Translations under genes and position numbers: made by a program | Origin: Daedaleopsis sinensis | Lineage: Eukaryota > Basidiomycota > Agaricomycetes > Polyporales > Polyporaceae | NCBI GenBank assembly: GCA_033807695.1 | Contig: CM066309.1 | Coordinates: 3,162,001-3,226,000 of the forward strand | Length of the DNA stretch: 64,000 bases | Direction: 5' to 3' | Notes under the pieces: model-generated | What the model was told of the DNA's origin: nothing | What the model saw: only the letters and a program-made list of their open reading frames with translations | Database searches by the model: none | Shown here: positions 54,706-64,000 of the stretch, piece by piece | How positions within the stretch are numbered: the first letter of the stretch is position 1 | Layout of the letters: each line of letters starts with the position of its first letter

Positions 54706-54936
54706 CCAAATGGGGGACGCTTCGGGCGTCTTTTGACCGGGCTCCGTATATTTGTATGTGTTTTGTGGCAGCCGTCGCTGAGAGTTGAGGGGAACAAACT
54801 ATACACGTGATCTAGTCTGAGTAGCGCTGTGAATAATTTAGCTTACGTTACGCTACTAGTTATTACTCCTCCTCCACCTCTACCAGCGAGATCAGCCCCT
54901 CAACTCGAAGCGACGGTGCGTTGGAGCCTGGTGCTA
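54706..54936 (-). repeat. Right inverted arm
   Basis: Reverse complement of the left arm with scattered differences, for example TATACGG against TATATGG and five against four C near the inner end. Confidence 0.85.
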
Positions 54937-55210
54937 CATATACTCAAGTCTCAGAGTATGCAAATACCTGGCAAATACTCCACTTTCCAGCGACGCTCAT
55001 CCGCCGACGCCCGGATTGTTAACGCACGACTTGCTATCCTGCGCGACGCCGCCCGCTGCTACCTATTGACCAACGGTTGGGGACCATAGTGCTGCTGGGG
55101 ACCCCGGATCAGTCAGGTCGCATCGCGGATTGCCTTAGCTAGCCCCGACATTACCCGCATTTGCCCAGAATCACGTCGTCCACGCGTGAGAGCCTCCCTG
55201 GGGCCTTGCG

Positions 55211-55543
55211 GTGGGAGATACTGCATGGCGACGACGACGAGCGCCCATGCCGAGTGGCAGCGGAGCGTGTCTTGTATCTCCCGGCCCTCCGCGCCAGCAG
55301 TTCGTCCTCGTCCTCGAGATGCTCACGGCGGTCAAGGACGCTTATCCCGGTCGATGGGAGGTGCACGCCCCCTTCCTGCAGCCGCTTCAGCTGGACCTGA
55401 GAAGAGATGCATCGACGAAGGCCCACGAGCTGTTCCTTCGTAACAGGATTACGCGCTCTAGAGCGCTGTCCACCAGGTTCTGCACTGTCACGAACGCCCA
55501 GGGCTTGTTGTGCAAATCGGCCGTCGGTACTTCAAGTAGGTAG
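55211..55543 (+). pseudogene. Decayed PAH-like open frame
   Basis: The frame contains FVLVLEMLTAVKDAYPGRWE, then VHAPFLQPLQLDLR and AHELFLRN...ALSTRF. This follows the PAH order (helix A, FL-x2-L-x2-Y, LF-x5-L-x3-F) seen in the three small PAH genes of this window, but the helices are broken and no FLP end or clean start is present. It lies just beyond the foldback element. I regard it as a probable relic; chance resemblance is possible. Confidence 0.35.
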
Positions 55544-55855
55544 CAAATGGAGTCTCTCGCGCTTTGACCTGTGCCAGGTCACGCTGTTTATGGAGATTGC
55601 ATATATAATACTGGTACACGGGTTTGCATAGATTGAAGTAACAGCATGCGGGTCTGATACACGGCGATTGCGGCGACATGATCCAGCTGCGAAGATCTGA
55701 AGCGGAAGTCAATCACCGGGACGAAACCTGAGGGGATCCAGTAGGAGCTCGCCTCTATGACCGTGAATAGGGACTCGGACCAGCTGTGTCAGCAGACCTT
55801 GGCCAGTCTTCGGCCCACATCGCTTCAGTAGCTACGTATACGGGATCATAGTGAG

Positions 55856-57222
55856 CTATGTATCTAGGGGAAGATTGGAGCCGAGTGAATAAGGCCCACC
55901 TGGCAAGGATGATTCATCGTCTTGATCATATATTGTGACGCGCAGCGTCCACTGGAGGTGGGTCGGAAGGCGGCGACTGATCTGGTCATGCCAGGGCCAC
56001 TCGTCCCAGAAATACTCGTGCTTGTTGGTTCGAATTTCGAAATGGAGGACGTCGAGGGAAGGAAATCTCGCCAAGGCGTGGAACATCCGCTCGGTGAAGA
56101 TTCTGTCCAGGTGTCTATCCAGCTCCTCCGAGTCGATACGGACTCCTTCCTGGTTGAATTTGATACCAATCACCACTTTGCGCAAGGCCGTGCCGGATAC
56201 GACGCTCTCCATGATCGAGCATGGCATCTCATCAACAGCCTCAGTCATCCTTGAGTTATCGTATCTCCACATCCACAATTCGAATGTGATGCCCAACACT
56301 CGTAGCTTTGGGAAGTTCCGCACACAGCGTAGGACGTGAGCTATGATATGGGTATCGGGTCAGTTTCATGCATCTTGCGAACGATATCCGACTCAATTCA
56401 TCATCAGTTTCTCCACCGATTCTCCAAAAGTATCGGGGGGAACCACGAGTGGACTTCTGAAATGGCTCTTGTACAGATGGCGTTACTGATCAACTTGGAG
56501 CTGTCGTGAGCCACGAATGGCGGACTTACATTTGACCACAAACTCTGCAGACCACTGCAGCCATGGTAATGGTGTCGTTCATTCAGCAGGGCCCTCGTCG
56601 GAACGTACTCCCCAGCTTCCTCCATGCTGCGAACGCACGAGTATATAATATGCAGTTTCCGCAACGTAGGGCTCGCCCAGATCATGCGGAACGCAGCGGG
56701 GGCGAGTCTGGGGTCAAGCTCCCTGATATTGAGCTCAACGATCTTGAGCTCGGATAACCGGTGGAACGCCATGTCGTAGTACCACGCCGGTGTGCCATCT
56801 GACATCTTCAACGTCAGAGTCGCGCAGTTCGTGAGGAGGCGTGGCAGGGCGGGGCCGCTCGCGAAGGGCACATGCTTCCAATGGACAGTTACGGGGCCGC
56901 GGCGCTGGAGTGCGTTCGCGGGCCCTGTAAAATAGTTCATGAACGGGTCTACCCCAAAGATGCGGATATGTGATCCAAGGTGTGGGGCGTCCGTGAGTGT
57001 GCGGGTGAGCAGATACACGTGGGCCTCTGTCCATACCACGACCTCGTAGAATAAGTTGTATTGGCTGCGAGGGACCCATTTGGTGCAGACGAGGGCCGTT
57101 CGGCACAAAGTGCGGTACGAAATGATACTCCGGGCTCGAACGTTATCAGACCCCTTGCGCGGTATACGGCATTCGTCAATTATGAGTTCGCAGACGTCCA
57201 AAGGAAGGTAGCTGTAGTTCAT
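55856..57222 (-). CDS. F-box-like protein
   Basis: Three exons: 57222-56530, 56455-56416, 56340-55856; 405 aa. The N-terminus LPLDVCELIIDECR...TLCRTALVCTKWVPRSQYNLFYEVVV is the F-box pattern common in Agaricomycetes: a short leucine-proline start, a Cys-x-Leu-Val-Cys helix, Trp, then an LFYEVVV strand. The rest shows repeated Leu/Ile-rich strands (LSELKIVELNI, LRKLHIIYSC, FPKLRVLGITFEL, FPSLDVLHFEI), as in degenerate leucine-rich repeats. F-box proteins bridge SKP1-cullin ubiquitin ligases to substrates, but most of these fungal copies are unstudied. The short middle exon is needed to keep frame (RYFWRI, then AHVLRCVRNFP). Confidence 0.78.
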
Positions 57223-57688
57223 GATGTCGAGTGCTGGGCTGTGGATATGGTGATGGTGGTTGGGGAAGAGGCTACGCCGCTACGATTATCGCTAGACGCG
57301 TATGTTATCGAGATACTTATGTTCACACGTTCACTCAGAATTCTCTATGTCCATACTAGGTTCATCTGGCAAGGGACTTGCTCCGAAGCACGCACAAGGA
57401 AGATCTACTTTCGTATGAGCACAGAAAATTGGTAGCGTACGATAACAGGAGGACTGGGACAACAACATGATGATGGCATGCATTATAGGATGTGGTCAGG
57501 AGTACGGTACAGATACAAATTTTGATACATGTGTGCGAACCACAACAGCGTGAATATCCAGATGCAGATGCAGATGCAGCAAACCCAAAGCAGAGACCCA
57601 AAGCAATCCGAAGGGAATAAAGACAGTCGGAACCAACGAGCACTTGAAGAACATAGATGAAGCCGCACACCGCACAGTCACAACATTC
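57223..57688. other. Spacer, nothing recognised
   Basis: It lies between the carboxylesterase stop and the F-box start. It has a short hexamer repeat (CAGATG, 57559-57577). Confidence 0.5.
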
Positions 57689-59896
57689 TCAGAATCTTGA
57701 CCGCGAGTCCACCGGGGGCCCGTTGCACAGCTCCGCGCCGACCTTCTGCACGAGCGCGACGCCGAGCGGCTCCAGCGCCTCGCGCCACACGCCCGTCCGC
57801 CGCCGCGCGTGGAAGATGCGCAGGCTGCGCTCGCCCGTCTCGCCCTCGGGCCCGAACACGAACACGCGGTCCTCGCGCCACGGCGCCTCCCCGTACGCGA
57901 ACGCGAGCCAGCGCTCCTGCACCGCGTTCCGCACGCGCGCGTACGTCCAGTCGTCGACGACCGGCATCGCCCACTCCGCGTCGTATTGGCACCGGTCCGT
58001 GTCCATGTGCAGGTCTTCGAGCGAGCCCGAGCCCGAGCCCGAGCTCGACGCGGCGGAGCGTGCGGGCATCGGTTCGTCGTCGTCTTCGTCAGAGTAGTAC
58101 CCGCCGTCTTCGCGGAAGTAGTCGCACATGGATGTCGAGGGGAGCGTCGGCAGCGGCACGTTGTCGAAGAGGTACATGAGGTCGACCGCGTGGTGCGGCA
58201 CGCCGCGCGAGGGCGACTCTTGGTCGAAGACGTAGCGCCAAACGCCGTGGCCGCCGCGCTCGGAGCGCAGGCTGGACGCAATCTTTTCTGTAGGCCATGC
58301 GAAACGCGCATCGTTGATGAGGTCCAAGAGGCGGTCCGGGAGCTCGTCCGCAGGCGTGTGCGCGCCGATGTCGTACAGCCGGAGGAGGGCGTTCGCCTTC
58401 GTAAGCGATTGGCAGATTGCACGTATCCGCTTGACTGCACCCGCGGACGTCCATAGCGACACCGGGAGAGACCATAGGAGCGACTCCGCGCCGCAGTCGC
58501 CAATGAGGACGGGTTGGTGGTGACTGGCAGTATGTGGATGCCGTGGGCGCGATTGTGACCGAGAGTGCGAGTGACCGTGCGCAACCTTGAGATGGTGCGA
58601 GTGCCCGTTGAGTTCCATGACCAAGCTGTCGCCTAGATGTTGCTCCGAGTGGTGCGCGTGTGCAGTAGAGTGCGAGTCGTCCAAGGGTACCAGAGAGCCA
58701 GTCCAGGACTTGCGGAAGAAGTGGCCGTCGTCCGTCGCGCGCACGTTTTCTCCAAGGATGACGAGCTTCTCGGCGTCGACCTCGCGGAGCTCGTCCACCG
58801 ACTGGATGCGGAGAGCAGACATGATCTTCCCCAACTGCCAGCCGGCTTGAGGAACTTTCGGGACTTCCATGTCAACGATGGCGCTCTGGATGATGACGCG
58901 CTGGAAGAGCGGCGCAATTTCATTAGCAGCGGAGTGGAGGTGGCAGAGGATGTCTCCGGCTCCCGTGGATTCGCCGAAGAGGGTCACGTTGTTGGGGTTA
59001 CCACCGAACGGCTGGATGTACCGGTAGACCCATTCCATGGCCCTTCGCTGGTCCCAAAGGGCTAGATTGCAAGTGGCGGCCGGTCAGCGGGCGAGAATAA
59101 GTGAAGGGAAGCTGAAGCTTACCATAGTTGCCCACGCCCTCATCGCCTGCGGCCTTGTTATCTTCCCGCAGAGCTGGACTGGCCGCGAAGCCAAGCAGAC
59201 CCAGGCGGAAGCTAGACGTAAGACTTCAGCCCCCGGTGCGGAGCACGCAGAGCACGACAGGAGAGCGCGAGGAGAAGACGTACTTGATGGACACGACAAC
59301 GACAGGCTTGCCGTACTGGACGCTCTTCTGCACGAGTGGTCCAGCATCATAGATCCAGTTCGCGCCGGAGCCCCGGTTCCCACCCCTATAGCGTGTTGTT
59401 GGCACGAGAGCAGCGAAGCGCAGCGAGGGGGAGAGAGACTCACCCGTGGATCCAGAGCATCACAGGATAGTGGGAGTCGGACGATGCGTCCGCAGGACAT
59501 GTAATGTTGAGGTTAAGACATTCGAACTCGGACTGCTTAAGCGCCTGGTTGGGAATGCAGTCCTCGGTGAGGTTGAAGAGCTCCTCCTCGACGGTTTTGT
59601 ATTTTGGTTGGGGGCAGATAGGCCTATCAAGAGCGATGAAGGGTCAGACGAGTATGCATGTACTGTCGTGTGAGGCCTGCTCACCCGTTCCGTGAACAAT
59701 CTGTCTGCGGCGGATAGTGCGTGTACAGCCTGGATTGGCGGAAGCGCGCAGGGATGGAGGCGTATTTGATGCCGAGGTACTGGTGGACTGGGGCATCTGG
59801 GGTAGAAATGGAGTGAACGACACCAGTGAAGGTGGTCTTGAGGTCCTCATGGAGGACGACGGGTTCCTGAACATCGCCGAGTATTTTGGCAATCAT
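57689..59896 (-). CDS. Type-B carboxylesterase / lipase family protein
   Basis: Five exons: 59896-59685, 59623-59444, 59385-59284, 59211-59123, 59061-57689; 651 aa. It is an alpha/beta hydrolase of the carboxylesterase B family. Motifs are CLNLNITCP, VMLWIHGGG (oxyanion hole), INFRLGLLGF, NVTLFGESTGAG (nucleophile about Ser226) and GVPHHAVDLMYLF, which contains the catalytic His. No signal peptide is seen at the start (MIAKILGDVQEPVV), so it is probably intracellular. Two unusual parts are present: a His/Ser-rich insert of about 50 residues after residue 310 (with NGHSHHLKVAHGHSHSRSQS) and an acidic Asp/Ser stretch near GGYYSDEDDDEP. Substrate unknown. Such esterases often act on xenobiotic or lipid esters. 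Confidence 0.9.
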
Positions 59897-62800
59897 CGCA
59901 GACGTCGCGGTAAGCTACGTGAGACGGGGGATCCGTCGGGATGCGAGGGATGTGGGGATGTGGGGTCGGGGCAGGGGGAGGAGGAGAGTGGGGTCGGGGC
60001 ATGGAGGGCGGGCCTAGTTTTGAATGGTCGCTGGGTAGCGCATCCGTGTACGGTCGATCGATCCATACTGGGACAGGAGGAGGAGGAAACCAAAGGCCTG
60101 TGCTCAATCAGGCAACTGGTGCTGTGGCACATTCATTTTGGCCTCTCAGCCAGACCCCGGCAATCGCCGCGACGCTACGTCAACACGCTCAAATGGACGC
60201 ACAGAACGCCCGGAGACCGAGCTCGAACGTTCCTGCGCACTCCCTCCCAGTCTAGGCATCACGCCTGACATCACAGCGCCCAGCCAACATATGCGACCCC
60301 TCCGACATCTCCCGACCACTCGAGCAGACACCGGAGACGTCGCACACGGGCCCGCGCTCGCATGAAATCTTCGGACTCACTGCGGGCATGCCTGTGCAAC
60401 ACTTCTGCAAAGCTTCTCGCTTCGTAGAGACCGAGGACGCTACGTGTTCGAACGGCAGGAGTGCGAACGCTGGACAAGGTTCGGCCGCTCCTTGGGACCT
60501 GACTGGGGTGTGGGCACTGGGGATAGCCTTTAGAGACGTAAACGGCGTTCCCCACAGCCGTTCTGGCCTGTCAGCTGTTGATCACTGCAAACCTGTACAA
60601 AGTTCGCTCTTCCAAACCCGATTGGGCCAATCACTGCAATCAGCACCACACACACACGCGAACCCGGACGCAGTAAGAACCAACAACATACGGGTGGCAG
60701 ATGCAAATCAGGCGACCGACGGATGTGGAGCACCACCGTGTGCTTCACCGTCTAAGTAGTCACGCACAACTGTTTGCGCCGCACGAGCGTAATCAACGAC
60801 GCATGCATTTCCAAGACATGTCAGACAAACACGCCCTGCCCTGCGACTGTCAATGAGCGCTGGACAAACCGAACGTAAAGATCGAGAACTCACCAATCCC
60901 ACGCACGCCAGAGAACGGCCGACAGCGTCCCGAGACATCCGAGGTTAGACGTACAAATCGATAAACGAAGCGCGCCCTATCCGCATCGACGTCGCAGAGA
61001 ATGGGAACCTGCGCCATGTACCTGTGCTCAGTTGGGTACGCAACGATAGCATCGAGGGAAAGCAATACACTCACCGCTCTCACTGGTGGCGCGCCTAAGA
61101 AACGCAGCCGGAGTACGTACGAACATGAACGGAAGGAGGCCACATCGACTTCTAGGAGCTTCCCGGTGTCCCTTGTCACTAATCGAGACGAAGGGCAGCT
61201 TCGTGTGGTCGTCACATGGACCGCGCGCGCGAAGGTAATCGAGCATGGCCAGCGAATAGACGGATGGAGGCAGCGACGTCTTCAACGCGTATGCATCTTT
61301 ACACTGAGAATGCGAGATCGTCAGCCGGGAGACAACACACACACCACTATATTGATCCGTCTCACGCACATACATCCTCGCCACGAAGCACACGCATCGC
61401 TCCCAACCCGGGGCCAAATGCTACGCAACTGCGCATGCACAGACACGCTTACCTAGGCTTACCTGTCAAGCAAGCGTACCCGCGTCTTCGCAACGTCCAC
61501 GTCATGGACGCATGCGGCAGAAGACGCAGGGCGCATGAAGTCATCTCCTGACTAGATGGCGCAGGTCGAGAACGCTGAAGGGCTCTCTTCGTTCCAGATC
61601 CCAGCGGCCGCTCCGCTCCTCTGGACTTGGTCGGAGTCCTGTGCTTGGTCCTCGTCATGGTCATGACCGAGACCGCTGACTCGTGGCAGCTACGAAGCCC
61701 GCATGCAGGTAGATAGCCACCCCGGAGATCCTCGCCTAGAAAGCCCAAAGCCGCGAGTCGTCCCAGAGGCCCCAGCGCACAGAAGAGTGCAGAGACGAGA
61801 CGAGACGAGACGAGCTAGATTTCGGGCTGCAGCAGGGGAAACCTTTATAACTTGTCCCAAGCGAGCCAGCTCCACCCCCACGCAGGTGTTTTCGAGGGCC
61901 CTTCGCGCGGGCGTTTTGTTTTGGGGTGCTGTGGTCGCCGGCAGACCTGGTCGTGACGCTATCGCCGGCGGCGACAAGTGCGGGAGGTGGAGTGGGGTTG
62001 CTTCGCGAGATATCGCGAGTCTCGAGATGTTATCGGACGCCTGTACTCATGGGAGAGTCGCCCGGGGACAGACCTCGCGCCTGCTGGGACAGTCGAGAGC
62101 GTATGGGTGCCCAGCAGCGCGATGGCGTGCAGCGGTGGTCGCGATGAACACGACGGCGAGGTCGGTGCGACAGGCTGCGGGCGCGTTGAGCGAGCGGCGG
62201 GCTCGCTACCACTCGGTAAGGAATCCGCGCCTCCCGCCGATCGAAGCCGATCCGGGCCACACGGGCATGTGGCCTTCCAGGAAGTGTATGCGACGGCGAT
62301 TGTGGCCGATTGTGCTCGCGATGTCGCTGTCGGCGAGCTCGAGGACGTTTGAGACGATGGCGAGCAGGTACGAGGTGGTGGTAGAGGTTAGAGAAAGGGC
62401 AGCGATATCAGATATGCGCCCATCGATGAAGGCGGGAGGCAGCGGCGCGTCTCACGCGCAACGGCAGCACAACGGCATCGCTGACATAGCCATATTTGGG
62501 AAGCCTCTCCGTGGCCACAGATTAGCGATTTGTAGATTCTACACCAAGGCATGATTGCCCCCGGTTTAAAAACGGCGCGGACATTTTGGCACCCTCCCCA
62601 TCACCGCCCATACCTCCGCATCAACCGGAGCCCCCGCCACATTGCCATCGGCGTCCGGGCGATCTGCGTGCCGCGGTCGCCGTCCATGCCGCTCCCGCCC
62701 CACGTGCGTCACCACCGACGCGTCGTTGAACGCCCGCCCGCCCCTCCCGCCCTCCCAGCACCGGCATGCCGAGGTCCTCCCCCATCAGCCGCATCCCAGC

Positions 62801-63302
62801 GTCTTTCTCCTCTCCCTCCTGTACCGGGCCTCGCCCCTCGCTGCGCGTCCCTCTCTCCGCTGTCCCGCCCGCCCTCTTCGTGGCACCGTCCTCCACACCT
62901 CGTCCTCCGTCCCGCCCTGTCTCCTAGTCCGGCCGTCGCTCCCCGACAACGCATCTGCCCACCGACGTATGCGCTCACCCGAGTCCCGAAGATATCCCGA
63001 TGATCCTTAGGCCGCTAGGCCCGGAGTGCATTCCTACCCGACGTGTATTGCCCATGTCGTTCCCCGACATGTCGCGCGCACAGCTGTCAGTTACAAGCGT
63101 GCTGTACGAGGGGAGTACAGCTGAGAAATTAGGCTGCGACATGGAGGGCGTACCGGTTAGAGGCCGCGATTACAGCGCGTAGTAGAACTAAAGCTGCCAG
63201 CGATGTAGTAACATATCCAAGATGATAGCTGTATAATGACATGTTGTCATATGCCAAATGTACCCGTTGGCGACATCTGTACGCCGTCAACTTCAAGAAC
63301 TC
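59897..63302. other. GC-rich region without a supported gene
   Basis: Long overlapping open frames on both strands (for example + 61703-62554) reflect high GC and show no domain or splice consistency. A pentanucleotide run (GAGAC, about 61791-61812) is present. On the - strand 62451-62206 is open and has a protein-like composition (see rejected items). TATA- or tRNA-like elements were not found. Confidence 0.45.
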
Positions 63303-64000
63303 TTACGATCGCTCGAAATCCGCCTTGTCCCATTCATACGTCGATTTCAATTTCTTCCTTATACTAATAGATGATGCAGGTCAGTTGTTACCCGAGCATT
63401 GGTTATTCAAAATACATAAACGTACGCCTCTTGAAGATCATCGGTCAATCGGTGGCTGGGGTGCGGCTGCGTTTGCATTGGGTTATCGCAGGTTCTCTGC
63501 AGCAGTCCAGTGCACGCACCTCGTCAAAATGGAACGCTCTGCGCGAAGGGATCTTGGGACCTGGCACAAACACGCGCGCCGAGCCCCTTCCTCCCCTCCC
63601 ACCTTTCCCGGACTTGCCCTTCTTGCCCGACTTCTTGTACACGAATCCGATGCTCTGCATAGCCTGTATTGACCGTCAGCGCGAACCGCAGGTACTACGT
63701 GATGGATCTAGGACCTTACCGCCACAAAGTCTGCCCAATCTAATCGACCGCGCGCGCCTGCGCCGATTTTGAAAATCGAGGCGAATACCTAAGCCCAAGT
63801 CAGTAGTAGTATCGCCTTATGACTATTGCACTTACCGCGTAGAGCTTGCCCTTCACGATTATGGCCATCTCTGGCTGGCAGTCTTTGAATGTGCAAGTCG
63901 CGTCCAGCAGCGAGCTCGCCGCGCGCTGCCGCTTTGGGCTGCCCCGTCAGATTGGGTTCATCGGCGAGCGCGGCGAGCGCCGGTGTCCCGTTACTCGCGC
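63303..64000 (-). CDS. Conserved hypothetical protein, C-terminal part (5' end outside window)
   Basis: Exons on the - strand: 63938-63836 (first visible), 63788-63720, 63663-63520, 63466-63426, 63363-63303. All junctions keep frame. The visible part reads MAIIVKGKLYAVFASIFKIG, RGRLDWADFVAAMQSIGF, a Lys/Gly-rich loop (KKSGKKGKSGKGG), VFVPGP, RAFHFDEPHPSHRL, then KLKSTYEWDKADFERS. The order F-x-[KL]-G, GRLxWxDFxxAMxxIGF, a positively charged loop, FHxPHP and a final YxWxxxDF is one I have seen at the end of many Agaricomycete hypothetical proteins; its function is not known to me. The gene continues past the window edge. Confidence 0.7.

Larger units (their letters stand above)
53511..54936. 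mobile_element. Non-autonomous foldback / long-TIR element
   Basis: The segment is bounded by two inverted arms of about 225-230 bp (53511-53740 and 54706-54936), nearly identical when one is reverse-complemented, with only a few mismatches. The roughly 965-bp middle has no transposase or long ORF. Long inverted arms without coding capacity fit a foldback or Mutator-like MITE. I find no convincing target-site duplication in the flanks (an 8-10 bp direct repeat was looked for by eye). Within each arm a second, shorter inverted repeat is present, so each arm can fold on itself. Confidence 0.78.

Noticed and set aside
57697..58456. + strand open frames opposite the carboxylesterase
   Set aside because: GC-driven shadows of the esterase; the catalytic motifs are on the - strand.
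62206..62451. - strand open segment with protein-like composition (AFIDGRISDIAALSL...TSYLLAIVSNVLELADSD)
   Set aside because: Looks like a possible exon, but no start, matching exons or known domain could be found, so no gene is claimed.
61703..62554. Long + strand open frame of 283 codons
   Set aside because: Arg/Ala-rich translation with no domain, in a GC-rich region where all frames are long; no promoter or splice support.

Overview
The window reads as nuclear DNA of a filamentous basidiomycete, most likely an Agaricomycete of the polypore type. The genes are intron-dense with introns mostly of 45-75 bp and GT-AG borders. The gene complement is fungal: a Fet3-type ferroxidase end, HAM1-like protein, DUF4336 protein, stand-alone PAH proteins, a basidiomycete-style kinase and an F-box protein. 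There is one intron-containing tRNA-Asn. Splice models were made by eye; for nearly all complete genes the summed exons came out as a whole number of codons, which supports them.

Layout. 0-5 kb: the last exons of a Fet3-type multicopper ferroxidase, then two tandem paralogous short-chain dehydrogenases on the + strand. 5.2-17.2 kb: five head-to-tail genes on the - strand, all from one family that joins N-terminal C2H2-like zinc fingers to (in four of five) a C-terminal C3HC4 RING. A sixth member lies alone on the + strand at 39-41.5 kb. This family is the most striking content of the window: each finger module is an exon with phase-0 borders, every RING is split by a phase-2 intron at the same codon, and several members share an upstream motif.

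18-36 kb: a small PAH protein, a HAM1-like lipid-binding protein, a membrane/coiled-coil protein, a protein kinase, histidinol-phosphate aminotransferase, a MYND zinc-finger protein, a second PAH protein, an unrecognised 279-aa protein, the WD40 protein CIA1 and a third PAH protein. 37-46 kb: a DUF4336 protein with a micro-exon, the sixth C2H2-RING gene, tRNA-Asn, ATP synthase subunit f and a secreted CBM19-like protein with 24-bp repeats. 46-53 kb: a large ubiquitin protease and serine hydroxymethyltransferase, the latter with two in-frame starts that suggest dual targeting. 53.5-54.9 kb: a non-autonomous foldback-like element with about 225-bp inverted arms, followed by a decayed PAH-like ORF. 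55.8-60 kb: an F-box protein and a type-B carboxylesterase. 60-63.3 kb is GC-rich and holds no gene I can support. The window ends in a partial gene on the - strand.

The housekeeping genes (HIS5, CIA1, ATP17, SHMT, USP, tRNA-Asn) are independent units and form no pathway cluster. The accessory content (C2H2-RING cluster, PAH singlets, repeated SDRs, foldback element) looks lineage-specific and shaped by duplication.
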